DNA of 30,229 nucleotides from Chara braunii (GCA_003427395.1 BFEA01000245.1:1837644-1867872); one strand, 5' to 3'; shown: positions 1-10,131, counted from the stretch's first letter. The notes: generated by a model from the letters alone, not told the origin. A program made the numbers and translations.

Positions 1-95
1 TTCCATCTGGTGTGGGTGAGTGATAGTCTACTTTGATTTTGGTTAAGGTAGATTATCACTTACAGTGTAATCAGTGAGGGGATTCTGCAGACTGT
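1..95 (+). repeat. 5' fragment of hammerhead-bearing repeat, ending at the cleavage site
   Basis: This stretch matches the reverse complement of about 12870-12950, the sequence lying just upstream of the second hammerhead ribozyme, apart from an extra block of about 24 bases near 48-72. The similarity runs through the GATTCTGCAGACTGT block at 81-95 (the 5' strand of ribozyme stem III) and then stops. The rest of the ribozyme is absent here. The flank that follows is unrelated and contains a GT microsatellite at about 119-152. Confidence 0.7.
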
Positions 96-398
96 ATTTT
101 CGGAGCCTTTTAATATTTGTGTGTGAACGTGTGTGTGTGTGTGTGTGTGTGTTGAGATAAACAGAGCCCCGCAAACGAGGCGAGCAGCGTAACAGGGCAT
201 GCATACACGTTTGCCTAAGAAAAACGACAACACTTTTGCAGAGAACAATCCATACAACCGGAGAAATCAAAGCACCCATAATTGGGGTGAAACAAAGGTC
301 TGAACAGGAAGACAAGAAGCAGTAAGGCAAAAAGACAACAAGGCAGGCAACAGACCAAATAACAAAAAACAAAAGCGAAAAAAATAAAAACTGATGAT

Positions 399-454
399 AG
401 ATTGTTTCGTCGGAATTGCACCGACTCATCAGGAGGCTGAACCCTCGACAATCT
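399..454 (-). ncRNA. Type III hammerhead ribozyme, complete
   Basis: Read on the minus strand, this is a full hammerhead core. Stem III pairs AGAUUGU (454-448) with ACAAUCU (405-399), seven Watson-Crick pairs. C17 is the base at 447, giving a GUC cleavage triplet. Stem I is GAGG/CCUC closed by GUUCAG (446-433). The invariant CUGAUGA box is at 432-426. Stem II is GUCGG/CCGAC with a seven-base loop (425-409), followed by GAA plus the first A of stem III. Because stem III is the open stem, this is the type III topology described in viroid-like RNAs and plant retrozymes. It would cut its RNA after C17. A second copy at 12821-12876 carries a compensating change in stem III. Confidence 0.9.
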
Positions 455-552
455 GCGGAGTACCGGTTTCGGATGTCTTGGGTCATGAACCCTTTGACCC
501 TTGTTGAAGGCAGATTGCCCACAAGCGGAACATAGAAGCGAGCGGCACCCGT

Positions 553-1020
553 GTGAAGCACCAGGCAACACACCCGAAGCCACTCAACCGCATAACGCCA
601 AAGACGACTGCAAGGAACAACACGTCAAACGACGGATTGCAGCAAGAAAACAACGCTGCGAAGCACCAGGCAACGCACCAGAAGTCACTCAACTGCAGAA
701 CCACAAAGACGGCTGCAAGGAACAACACCGCAAGTGGAGGCATAGCACAACGCCCGTGTAATAAAGCACAAGGCAACAACCACACAACCACCACACTACA
801 CGACACACAAGCAAGGAACCCAAAAGGCACGCCACATGAATGGACAGCTTGGAAGCAGCGCGGCGAAGCACAGGGCAACACGACTACCACAACCAGACTA
901 CACAGCGAACATAACAGCACACAACGAACAGCGCGTGACCCAAGCGAGATAGGCAGCAAGGCAACGGTGACGCGCAGACAGCACAAGGCAGCCCACACAT
1001 CCAACACGGAGCAAAGCAGC
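553..1020. repeat. Minisatellite, units of about 100 bp
   Basis: Units begin with gaagcaccaggcaaca-like text at 553, 659, 765 (diverged) and 862 (diverged). The first two are about 106 bp and share the blocks accaggcaac and aaggaacaacac. Both strands are open over most of this span (157 codons forward, 179 reverse), but both translations are low complexity (Thr/Asn/Gln-rich forward; Leu/Val/Cys-rich reverse). I read this as a minisatellite, not a gene. Confidence 0.65.
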
Positions 1021-1026
1021 ACATGA

Positions 1027-1284
1027 CCTACTCACATCATGGTTGAACACCACAAACTGTTGGTTCCCACCACCCAATGAGCCAGGGAGTCTCCGCTGAA
1101 CATCCCTCATCACCGATAGGCAACACAAACGCCCCGAACTGAGCAGCCCCCCTAAGAGTGCAGTTGGCACTCCAAACGAGGGACCACTGACTGTTTGGCA
1201 CTACTTAATGGTGCTCAGTTGGGCACACAAAATAAGTTAGAAAAAATCACAGGAAGAACAGACAACATAGAAAAAGACTGAAAA
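1027..1284. other. Unassigned spacer
   Basis: No coding similarity, RNA structure or repeat that I can recognise. It separates the 100-bp minisatellite from the GT microsatellites. Confidence 0.5.
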
Positions 1285-1318
1285 ACATAAAACTGATTGT
1301 GTTTGTGTGTGCGTGTGT

Positions 1319-1357
<39 letters not shown>

Positions 1358-1382
1358 AGAAAGAGAAAGAGAGAAAGAACAA

Positions 1383-1424
<42 letters not shown>

Positions 1425-1533
1425 ACGCGCGCGTTGCCCCCGCTGCGGCTTCGCCCGCGCGCGGGACAGCTGGTGTGTGTGTGTGTGTGTGTGTGCCGTG
1501 GTCGTGGGGGTGGGATGACCCCTCCCCCACCAC

Positions 1534-1569
<36 letters not shown>

Positions 1570-1693
1570 CAAAAAAATAAGGAAAATCGAATGAATCTTT
1601 CGTTAGAACATGGAAATATAGAATATTGCGTGTGGGGGGGGGGGGGGGGGGGGGGGGGGGTGTTGGGGAGGGGGGGGCGACCCCGCCCCCACT

Positions 1694-1727
<34 letters not shown>

Positions 1728-1740
1728 CGAAAAAAAAAAA
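1285..1740. repeat. Simple-repeat block: (GT)n, (CAAT)n and a 27-G run
   Basis: GT tracts lie at about 1285-1353, 1385-1422 and 1472-1494, with a GAGAAA-type purine tract at 1354-1378. Two CAAT arrays (about 1534-1569 and 1694-1727) each follow a G/C-rich block ending in a gacccc(t/g)cccccac motif, so the whole G-block plus CAAT unit appears duplicated. A pure run of 27 G lies at 1634-1660, followed by further G runs, and could form a quadruplex. ORFs here encode only dipeptide repeats and are not genes. Confidence 0.85.
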
Positions 1741-1859
1741 AAAAAGCAACCCCCCTCCCCATTGGCCGCCATATGGCTTCAAAGTCGCGCGTCCGCGGGG
1801 TCGACGGTCTGGCCTCGTCCGCGGATTCGGCCGCGCTTGGCCGCCGCCGACAGGGATTC

Positions 1860-2240
1860 ATAGCTGATGGCCAAGAGTTCGTAAAATGCTGTCCGGTTTT
1901 TTTGCTCCGTAAGTTCTGCACTAGGTTCTGATGGTCGGAAGTTCATGAAATGCAGATTTCATCTCGCGAGTCAGTTCTGGTTTCTTTCTTTCGCAAGGCC
2001 TGGTCCGGGTCCTGATGGCCAAGAGCTCGTAAGATGCTGTCCGAGTTTTTTTTTTCTTCGTAAGTTCTACTTTAGGCTCTCTACCGAGACTGGCGGGCAT
2101 AAGTTCGTGAAACGCTGTCTTTTAAACTTTCCTTCATGAGTTTTGGAGGGCGAAGTGGCCCGTCGGAAACCGGTCGTGCAAAAGAGTTCGGAAAGGGCAG
2201 TTTCTCAAATTTCCTCGCGAGTCAATCTGAGTCCTCAGAG
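1860..2240. repeat. Degenerate tandem repeat, units of roughly 50-80 bp
   Basis: The motif gatggccaagagttcgtaaa followed by atgctgtccg, a T run and cgtaagttct recurs with decreasing fidelity at about 1865, 1930, 2015, 2095 and 2175. The copies at 1865 and 2015 are the closest pair. No protein is supported. Confidence 0.55.
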
Positions 2241-2982
2241 ACCTTCGCGACCGTTACTCTCTGTTGTCAATGGGAACCGACAATCGAACCTGTCTGTTGC
2301 CTTTCTGGCCCGCCGCCAACTTACGATAGCTCCAGCAGAGAAAAGAAAAAAAACAGGGCGGGCGGAGAAGGAAAAATAGGTGCCTAAAAGTTCAAAGAGT
2401 CGATCAGGGGCGTAAGTAGCCCAGAGAAGCGGGGGGGGGGCAGGCGTCATAAGGTCAACAAGTGGGAGTGGACCCTTACCCGAAACACCGTCGGGCCGAG
2501 AGGTAGTGCGATCTGGGTACGGACACTCGGGTCGGGAAGAGTGAGAACAAGACGCAATAAGGAGAGTCGCTCCCCGACAACGCGAACGGCACCGAGAGGG
2601 GATTGTGAGCATTATTTTTTATTGTGTCAATATAAACTATGGAATCACCTACCCTATTATGAGCTCGCATCTTACCACTGAAGCATATATCGCATGTGGA
2701 AAACCATTAAGATTATGCCTCTATTAATTTTGGTTTGGGTATCTGTTGATTCATATCAATTTTAACAAGAAAAGTTTAATCAGGGATGTAGATCAAGTTT
2801 TCTAACGGTTTTTTAGGCTCAATAAATATCGAGAATGTGCCCCTTAGAAGATGGAGAATCATGCACTTATAATTTTGTTTTATCTGTGAAAGTGTCATGC
2901 GATTTCTCATAACAGATTTAGATTGTATTATATCTTACATGGTAAATTACTCATGTGTCCCTACTTAATCTAAAGTGAGTTC
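2241..2982. other. Unassigned, changing from GC-rich to AT-rich
   Basis: The composition changes sharply near 2600. A short stretch at about 2640-2690 looks faintly like a tRNA on the minus strand but does not fold convincingly. I see no gene here. Confidence 0.4.
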
Positions 2983-3080
2983 GTAAGTTAGAAATATATT
3001 GTTATCCATGTATAGTGATTGAGCTTAAGCAGTAAGTTAGAAATATATTGTTATCCATGTATAATGATTGAGCTTAAGCA
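2983..3080. repeat. Tandem duplication, 49 bp x 2
   Basis: Units 2983-3031 and 3032-3080 begin gtaagttagaaatatattg and differ at one base (tatagtg versus tataatg). The near identity points to a recent local duplication. Confidence 0.95.
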
Positions 3081-4478
3081 GAATGGGTCCTCAGACGGTG
3101 GTCGGTACATCTCCTCGTATGGAACGAGTGCAAGCGGCAACTCAACTAAGACTGATAACTAGCCTAAAGTACGACATCAATTGTTTATTGTTTTAATTAG
3201 TTCTTATTTGAACTATACTTCATTTATGGCAGGTTGCACTATGTAAGGTGTGCAAACAAGGGTCACTCTTAGTTGCACCCTATGCAGTGTAATGATAAGG
3301 ATTCTGTTTCACTGGTGCTCGGTAGAATACATGAATGAGAGTTGCTCTATCACATGCAAACTTATGTAGTATAGCATAAGTGTTTTTTTGCCACGCTCCG
3401 CTCCATACTGATTTTGGGTCCTGAAAAGGTACCTTAAGTAACGTTAAGAGACTCATCGCTTGGGTGTCAACTTATGTCGTTTCTTTCACGGTCTTAATTG
3501 TATTCATTTTAACTCAATTTCTATTAAGCTTTGAAAGAGAGATTTGTTCACCAATGGTACCCTATGTATTACTTGAGGTACGAACTTACATTAGTCGTAC
3601 ATTCTGAATTACTCAAACGAGGATACAACTTATAGCAGTATTCCATGTACTATTAAAGTGGAGTTTGCCAACAACACTGCCAGTGTACAATTTTAAAAGT
3701 ACTAACAATCGATAATACAAGGTGCATTGTACGAGCTGAGTTTGCACCCCGTCATATTTTGTGTACCATTCGAGTTAGTTGTACCAAGTGCGGAGTACAG
3801 ACAATGGTGATCTTGATAAGTCATGTAACAATGTTCTTGTGTTGTGAAAGAACGAGGTCAAATCGTGATAACGCTCATGCCGTACGTGAACTGTAGGTAA
3901 ACGTTGGTAGCCAGTAGTTGGTTGACAACTTTAGTGTCACGCAGTCCGCCGAGATTTTAAGCAGTAAGCATAAAGGTTTTAGCAACATATTGTGTGCTGA
4001 TGCAGTGGACAATTGTTCATTAGTTGAGGAACTGGTACTCAGATGTTTGCAAAGAATTTCAACAGTAATCGCATGCAGTACACAACTTTGCATTACAACA
4101 ATTTCTTTAACGTCCTCGAACAACAAGACGGACAGAAACTTTCACTATTTCCCTGCCTGTTGTCAAAAATAAAACCTAATAGTGGAGAAAAATATCATGA
4201 GGGATGCAGAGATATCGGTGATGAGATGCAAGATCAACAAAGATAAGCATGAGGGATGAGAGATGAAAGTTCATTGTGGCATGAAATTTTATAAACTAGC
4301 CCTGAGTTTGAGAGAAAAAGTACATTGAGTAAGTTTTCTACTTTCATGATCGCAGATGCAAACTGCACATCATTGGCACATCTCTAGAGATCGTTGAGCA
4401 GATCAGGGTGACGTTCAGGTAAATGTGAATACTCTCAATTTTTTTTTCTCAAATCAATTCTAATATGCATCACACCAC
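3081..4478. other. AT-rich unassigned DNA
   Basis: The longest reading frames here (3918-4172 and 4043-4246, plus strand) are 84 and 67 codons, overlap each other and match nothing I recognise. I cannot support a gene. Confidence 0.4.
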
Positions 4479-5104
4479 ATGAGTACTATTGCTTCATTTC
4501 CTATTGGTCAGTTAGTCTTAACTGGTCTCAACAAGATTACTTCTAAAAATGTCTTTCACTATAAGTATGTCAGTGTTATTGGTTTACGCAAGGAGATTTG
4601 TTCATCTTTGTGGTTCTCACCTAGTTTCCTTAAGGAACCATTCACAACCTGAGGATCTATGTGAAGAACAGTGAAAAGACTCGTGAGTGTTTCGACTCTG
4701 TCTCGGTTACTGCATCTTGGTATATTGAGGAGAGAGCACGAGTGTTTAAGAAGGATACAAAGTTGATTTATAGTTTTTGTCCTTAGATATACACTAACTA
4801 TTATAGGTCTCCGGTCCCTTTCTACCCTATTGATGGCTCATATTGGGATGATCTAGTTGACATAGCTAAAAGGTATGCCTCTCCAACAAAGATTGACTAT
4901 AAGGCATTAACTGAACCCTCTAGATTTAACCATCTTCGACGAGGGATCTTCTCCAGGCCATATCTTCCTACTCATAAGAGAAGTTTTGTGTTATGCTTGA
5001 TTTCCAAATCTCTGGCCTCGGGTGGACATATTCAGAACTCAAAGGTTTCAGGTGGCTCTACATCACTAGGTCACAATCTCAGTAAGCATCGAGACGCGGC
5101 ATAA
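4479..5104 (+). pseudogene. Broken protein gene of unknown family
   Basis: An ATG at 4479 opens a frame that stops at 4650-4652. The coding character continues without a break in another frame from about 4634 to a TAA at 5102-5104, with one further in-frame TAG at 4784-4786. Joined conceptually this is roughly 205 codons with balanced composition (many Tyr, Phe, Trp, Ser and charged residues), unlike the low-complexity ORFs nearby. Recognisable short peptides are FPIGQLVLTGLN near the start and DGSYWDDLVDIAKRY in the second half. I do not recognise the family. One frameshift plus one stop suggests moderately recent loss of function. A mobile-element or viral origin is possible but unsupported. 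Confidence 0.5.
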
Positions 5105-5579
5105 GGTGTTTCAGACCCACAATGAAAAAGATGAGACTAGGGATGGAGGGTGAAAACTATTGATGAGTGTTAGTAATGTTTTTTCATCTTTATTTCTTGA
5201 TATTATTATGAGTCCTCACCTCTCCTCATTCATATTGTCTCTGCTTTGAGTCAATCAATTTTAACCTTGTATTTGTTGGCATTGTTTGTTGAAACGCTTT
5301 CTTTTGATCTTGTCAAAGTTCAAATTCCTAAATTGATAATTATGATATGTCATATGTTTAATTTTAATTAATTATTTGCATAAGTGCATTTGTTGTTCCG
5401 AACTATAATCAAAGATTCATAAGACCAGGGATTGGCGTAGACCGTAATTGAAGGGTCTCGCCCGAAGCCGGGCGCATGCAAGAGGAAGGGTTTTGCATTA
5501 TTCATTTATTATTCGTTGCAAAAATTAAACAAAATTATGTGTGATAGTCTTTTGTCTTTCCGGTCGTCAGAAATGGCTT
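5105..5579. other. Unassigned spacer
   Basis: AT-rich to about 5400, then mixed. The short palindromic block cgcccgaagccgggcg lies at 5460-5475. Nothing else can be named. Confidence 0.4.
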
Positions 5580-6165
5580 GATTGGACAAAGTGCGACACC
5601 GGGAGACAACATAGAGAGGTTACAACACGTGTAAACAGGGAAAGGACCTAAGCGAGGCATGGGAAAGTTCGGTGAGAAGTACGGATTTTGGGAGGGAAAG
5701 CAAAGAAGTGATAACTTGTTCAAATTTCGAATTTTCATAACCAACATCGCAGGAATTACACACGAACTACCTTGGGATTTCAGGCAATCCAGCATACGTA
5801 GAGCCTTAGACAAGGGATTGAGCGGCTACACAGTATCAAGGGCAAACACCTATGATCATGCGCAGGATGGCCTTATCCAATCAACACTCACTACATGAAC
5901 AAGGCAACACGTGCGACGGAAGGCTGGAATAATAAGTTGAGGGCAAGGTCGTATCGACCCTCACAGCTCAGTGGGGGGCAGGGTGAGGTGGGCTGAGAGG
6001 CAAAGGGTTATGCCGGAAGCCTCATGATGAGATCAGAGCATACCCGATTGAAACATGTAGAGGAACGTGTGTGTGTCTGAGCAGCGTAAATACTTGTAAA
6101 AAATGGGGAAAGTTTTTCAATTATGTATGAAAAGCAATTTGGTCATTGCTTACCTTCTTCTTCGT
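5580..6165 (+). repeat. Dispersed repeat, left copy
   Basis: Similar to 15005-16055 in the same orientation. Shared landmarks include gtgtaaacagggaaaggacc (5629 and 15061), a gattgagcggct block near 5817 and 15737, ctcacagctcagtggg near 5960 and 15835, and ggcaaagggttatg near 6000 and 15875. This copy lacks about 500 bp that the right copy carries in its middle. No protein is evident. It could be an LTR, a MITE-like element or a solo retroelement fragment. Confidence 0.75.
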
Positions 6166-6459
6166 TAAGAACAAAAACTAAATGAGTGGAGATACTTATG
6201 TTGGTGGTTGCGTCTACAGTGAAGAATTTGCAGACGGTGCACTACGCGAGCACAAAAGGCAAGATAGGCGTAGTGTGGAAGAGAAGGAAGAGGAGATAGT
6301 TACACAAGGTTAACAGATAACAGAAAGATAAGCGAGGTCACTATGTCGACACTGAGTAGGAGTGATGGAACAGGGGGAGGCAGTAGGAAGAATTGTTGGA
6401 ACTGCTGGCAAGAAGGGGACTATGCTCGAGGGTAACTTGTAGACCTACAACTACCTCTC

Positions 6460-7915
6460 TTGTCCAAATTTTTCAACAATCTACAATAAACTTTGTGACT
6501 TGGACCCAGTCCCCGACTACTCTCTTCACGACCAACAACTTTACATCGACACCAAAGGCACTCACCGACATTGCATCCCCGACACACGTGGCTTTCGTAC
6601 CCAGATCTTGACAGAGCACCACGACGCCAAGACTGCGGGACACTTCGGGTTCTAGAAAACCTTCGACACCATCTCCCGCCACTTCCATTGGCCTTCCCTA
6701 TTCGTCGACGTCAAAGTTTACATTCGCTTATGCCGCATATGTCAAGCTGTCAACCCTTCGAACCGGGCCAAACCCGACAAGTTACAATTGTTGCTCATTC
6801 CTGCTCACTGTTGGAAGTCCATCTCTATGGACTTCATGTGCGGTCTCCCCAAGACTGACCGTGGTCACGACTTCATTTATGTCATCATTTGTCACTTAAC
6901 CAAACGTGCGTACTTCATCCCTTACACTACTCCGCACAACGCCAAAGACGTCGCCACTGTCTTCTTTGATTATGGCACACGCCATCACGGCCTCCCCGAG
7001 AATATCATCAGTGACTGTGATCCACGTTTTCTCTCACAATTGTGGAAACACCTTTTCAATGCATACGGAACGACGCTCAAGTATAGCACTTCATTCCACC
7101 CCCAGATTGATGGACAAAGCAAGAAGATGAATGATACTCTCCAAAGAATCATGCGGAAGTATTGTCATCCATACAAACATGACGGGGATCAATTGCTCAC
7201 GGCCACCAAGATCGACTATAACAATGTCGTTTGCCCTTCCATTAGCATGTCCCCGTTATACCTCGACCTTGGCTACCATCCTCGCTTGCCCTCCGACTTC
7301 TTGCTCCCTTCATAACTCAACACCTTCAGACCCTGTTTTTCTCTCAATGAATAGGTAACCACGATGAACAAACTCCTCAGAGAAGTTACCAAAGCCCTTG
7401 AACGAACACAAGAACAACAAACCAACAAGACTAACAAACACAGATGTGACGTGTCATTCAAAAAAGGGGACAAAGTTTGGCTCTCCGCCAAACGCTTTGA
7501 ACCCGAATATTGTTTGTCCAAGAAACTCTCGAACAAGTGGCTCGGACCCTTTCCCATCATTGAACAAACCTCCCCCGTCAATTACAAACTCCAACTCCCC
7601 CCTGACATGAGTCGTGTTCACTCTGTCTTCCACGTAGAATACCTAAAAGAATACCATGAATCCCCACCCTAATTCGCTGACTGCCCATATCCTAGACCTC
7701 CACCAATCATGTTACCCACACGCCCTTAATTTATCGTCGAAGACATCATAGGACGAAGAACTACTCAGGTATCTGACCACTATGAACCAATCACAGAATA
7801 CAAAATTAAATGGACAAGATACCCTGATGAAGAATCCACATGGAAACCTCTTGCTAACCTTAAGAATGCCATGAAACTTGTCTGCACCTATGATCACGCC
7901 CATTCTATATCCTAG
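6460..7915 (+). pseudogene. Ty3/gypsy chromovirus pol: integrase and chromodomain, decayed
   Basis: One reading frame runs the full length with no frameshift but five internal stops (TAG 6653, TAA 7313, TAG 7352, TAA 7670, TAA 7727); its own stop is 7913-7915. Domains in order: the HHCC zinc finger (EHHDAKTAGH, then CRIC near 6735), the integrase core with Asp in SMDFMCGLPKT and in SDCDPRF, the FHPQ.DGQ motif near 7100, a basic DNA-binding region (KKGDKVWLSAKRFEP), and a chromodomain at about 7730-7900 (YKIKWTRYPDEESTW). The third catalytic residue, normally Glu in the TER of DGQTER, is Lys (codon 7121-7123). Protease, RT and RNase H are missing upstream. The element would have inserted cDNA into chromatin; this copy cannot. 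Confidence 0.92.
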
Positions 7916-7926
7916 CTACCCACTAT

Positions 7927-7981
7927 GCCTAAACCCTGCCTAAATCGTGCCTAAGCCCCGCCTAAACCCTGCCTCAACCCT
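7927..7981. repeat. 11-bp tandem repeat x 5, telomere-like
   Basis: Five 11-bp units of the type gcctaaaccct, two of them (7927 and 7960) identical. The unit contains CCTAAACCCT, close to the plant telomere CCCTAAA, but the 11-bp period and the internal position argue against a true telomere. Confidence 0.85.
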
Positions 7982-7996
7982 GCATCCATGTGCTAC

Positions 7997-8124
7997 ACAC
8001 ATCCCGTGTACCTAGCTAAAACCTTGACCCTTAACATTCCCCTGTCTGATATGTCCTTGTACACATCCCGTGTGCCCAACTAAAACCTTGGCCCTTAACC
8101 TCCCCCTGTTTGATCCATTCTTGC
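7997..8124. repeat. Tandem duplication, 64 bp x 2
   Basis: Units 7997-8060 and 8061-8124 both start acacatcccgtgt and share ctaaaaccttg.cccttaac. They lie downstream of the chromodomain, presumably in the 3' untranslated part of the retroelement. Confidence 0.85.
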
Positions 8125-8665
8125 CTCTGTCTCGTCTCGTTCTCCCATTTGTCCTCTGCCACATCTTTATCCCTCTTGTCCAAGCCCTACATGTGGCCCT
8201 TGCGCGCCGTCGGCGATAAAGGATCTAATGGCAAGCGCGTGAGGACAATGGCATGTTGCAGCTCAGTACGACAAGATAAGACAGTTGGTTGGCCACCATG
8301 TTGTTCCCTTTAGCCGACACCTTGAACTCACAGACTTCTGGAGCAAAACCTTTTACATGGACATCAAAAGCAGTTTGTGACCTGCTATCCGGATCAGATC
8401 TCATCATCAAATCATGTACTGAACGCAACCTGCTACTGGGACAATCAAGTTGAAGCCCTCCCCGTCTACATCACATAACTGTTGAAGATTGCTTCCTCAC
8501 CGCCACTTTTGTGACAACCGCCAAAATGTTCCTCAAGATATTTTTTCGCTTTTGATATTTCGTTACGACTTGAGACGTTGTTTTCCTAAGCCTTTGAGAG
8601 ACCCGAGCACTTGAGCATTTAACAAATAATTTTTATTTTTTTTCTCAAGCCTGATAACCTATAAC
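8125..8665. other. Unassigned stretch between tandem repeats
   Basis: No convincing coding or RNA feature. A minus-strand frame at 8225-8428 has a weak resemblance to an RNase H end, which I do not accept as evidence. Confidence 0.4.
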
Positions 8666-8884
8666 CTTATAGAACATTAATAGGATTGCCCTGTTACTTG
8701 TAGAGCCTCAATAAGATTACCGTGTTCCTTGAGCATTGATTCCCTTATCCCTGCAGAACCTCGATAGGATTACCTAATTACTTGAGCATTGATTCCCTCA
8801 CCCCTGTGGAGCCTCAATAGGATTACCCTATTAATTCCATCATCCCTGTAAAACCTCCATAGGATTACCCTGCTACTTGCATTA
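8666..8884. repeat. 53-bp minisatellite, about 4.5 units
   Basis: Units centred on agcctcaataggattaccctg and gagcattgattccct: a partial unit at 8666-8700, full units at 8701-8753 and 8754-8806, then shortened units at 8807-8848 and 8849-8884. Confidence 0.85.
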
Positions 8885-8970
8885 CTGCCCCTTTTCTTTT
8901 CTGACCAGTGATCGACCCTGTCCCATCCTTCACAATTGTTCCTTGGGTCCTTGGCAGTCGAGACATTGCC

Positions 8971-9099
8971 TTCAAGAGGGATGGGACGTGTTACGGACTC
9001 AGCCAGGGCTCGATCCCTAGTCCGCGGGTTACCACCCACCAGCGTGCTATTTTATTTTAAGTCTCTGATCTCTAGTTCCTGACTGTTGGCGCCGTCTGT
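8971..9099 (+). other. Possible LTR edge and primer-binding site
   Basis: A purine-rich tract (8975-8987) runs into TGTTACGGACTC at 8989, a start typical of gypsy LTRs. TGGCGCCGT at 9087-9095 matches the beginning of the tRNA-Asp-type primer-binding site of plant gypsy elements, and TGGCGCC recurs at 9103 and 9154. The implied LTR of about 98 bp is very short, and no second LTR was found, so the boundaries are uncertain. Confidence 0.3.
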
Positions 9100-9639
9100 A
9101 ATTGGCGCCCATTCTCAAATCCCTCCTCTAGCACTTTCGGATTTTGATACTTGGCGCCATCCGGCATTCAGGCGCCCAGACTCATACCTTCGATTTTCAG
9201 TTCAGCCCCGACACAAATTGCAGTTCTGCCCTCGGGACTCAACTTGGGTCCGGTACTTAAGACCAGACTCAAGTTGACTTCGGGCATTCAGTTTTCGGCC
9301 TCAGTGTTTGTGCTTCAGTGTGACCTGCTACGACATTTTATTCGGAACCCAAGATTGCGACTTTGCGACTTTGCCACTTTGTGTTTGCGTGCATCGAGTC
9401 GTGTCGAGTATGCGTCGAATTGAGTGAGCGTGTGTGTGCATTCTCACTCTCCCTCTCTCTCCCAGCCTCACTGCTCTGCCTCAGCCCCGTCGAAGGGAGG
9501 AGGGCATTGAGGGAGGAGCTCTCGCCACAACAACCAAAGGAAAGGCAACTAGCCACCGGAAGGGTAGCGTGCAGAAGAGCCAAGGCAACGCTCAGGTCTC
9601 GCTCAATGCACCTGCAGGGGTGAAAGTTGGACTTCATCA

Positions 9640-9750
9640 AGACATGTGGAGGGACCGTTACTTGCGTAGAGAGTGCATTAGTTGCAGCCAATATGGGCAT
9701 GCATAGTATAAGTGCAAGAACCGCGAAAGTCCCTGAGAAGATCCCCCCCA
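9640..9750 (+). pseudogene. Gag-like CCHC zinc-knuckle fragment
   Basis: The plus strand reads CISCSQYGHA, then a TAG, then YKC, which fits C-x2-C-x4-H-x4-C with a stop inside. It is followed by KNRESP. Such knuckles bind nucleic acid in retroelement Gag and PLE ORF proteins. It could be the 5' part of the PLE downstream or the gag of another element. The 270 bases that separate it from the PLE coiled coil show no coding signal. Confidence 0.5.
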
Positions 9751-10131
9751 TGATGGGGTGCTTTGCGAGCACGTCCTAGGGAAACATGTCAAGCCAGTAG
9801 AGGTTATAGTTGCCTCCACTCGCACTAGAGTGAAGGATGTTCCCTCACCAATTCAGGAGATGGCGAACGCTATTGATTGAATGATAACACAAAATTTGCA
9901 TAAAACCATTAGGCTTTACTACCGCAATACATGATTTTACGCTCCCACGCCTAACACTGCGTGCTCACCAATCGTCACCCTTCTGCCCTAGCTTGAGTAA
10001 GTCAGGCTCATTGTGATAGCGCAACATCACAGGAAAAAAACACAGGATCGAAACAGTGTTCCACAATACGAGCACTTCTCCACTCGGGTTCGCATCTAAG
10101 TTGTCAGAGCATTTGTCAACAACGCAAAATA

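Noticed and set aside
1237-1594. Overlapping ORFs encoding Cys-Val or Thr-His repeats
   Set aside because: Pure translation of GT microsatellites; no gene.
2635-2700. Possible tRNA (CAT anticodon-like text, D-arm-like AGTGGTA) on the minus strand
   Set aside because: The D and anticodon stems do not pair, and the T-arm is only vaguely similar. Not supportable as a tRNA.
7927-7981. True telomere
   Set aside because: Only 55 bp, 11-bp period, imperfect units and internal location.
8225-8428. Minus-strand frame with KGNNMVANQLSY, faintly like a gypsy RNase H end
   Set aside because: The orientation is opposite to the neighbouring pol, and the match is a few residues only.
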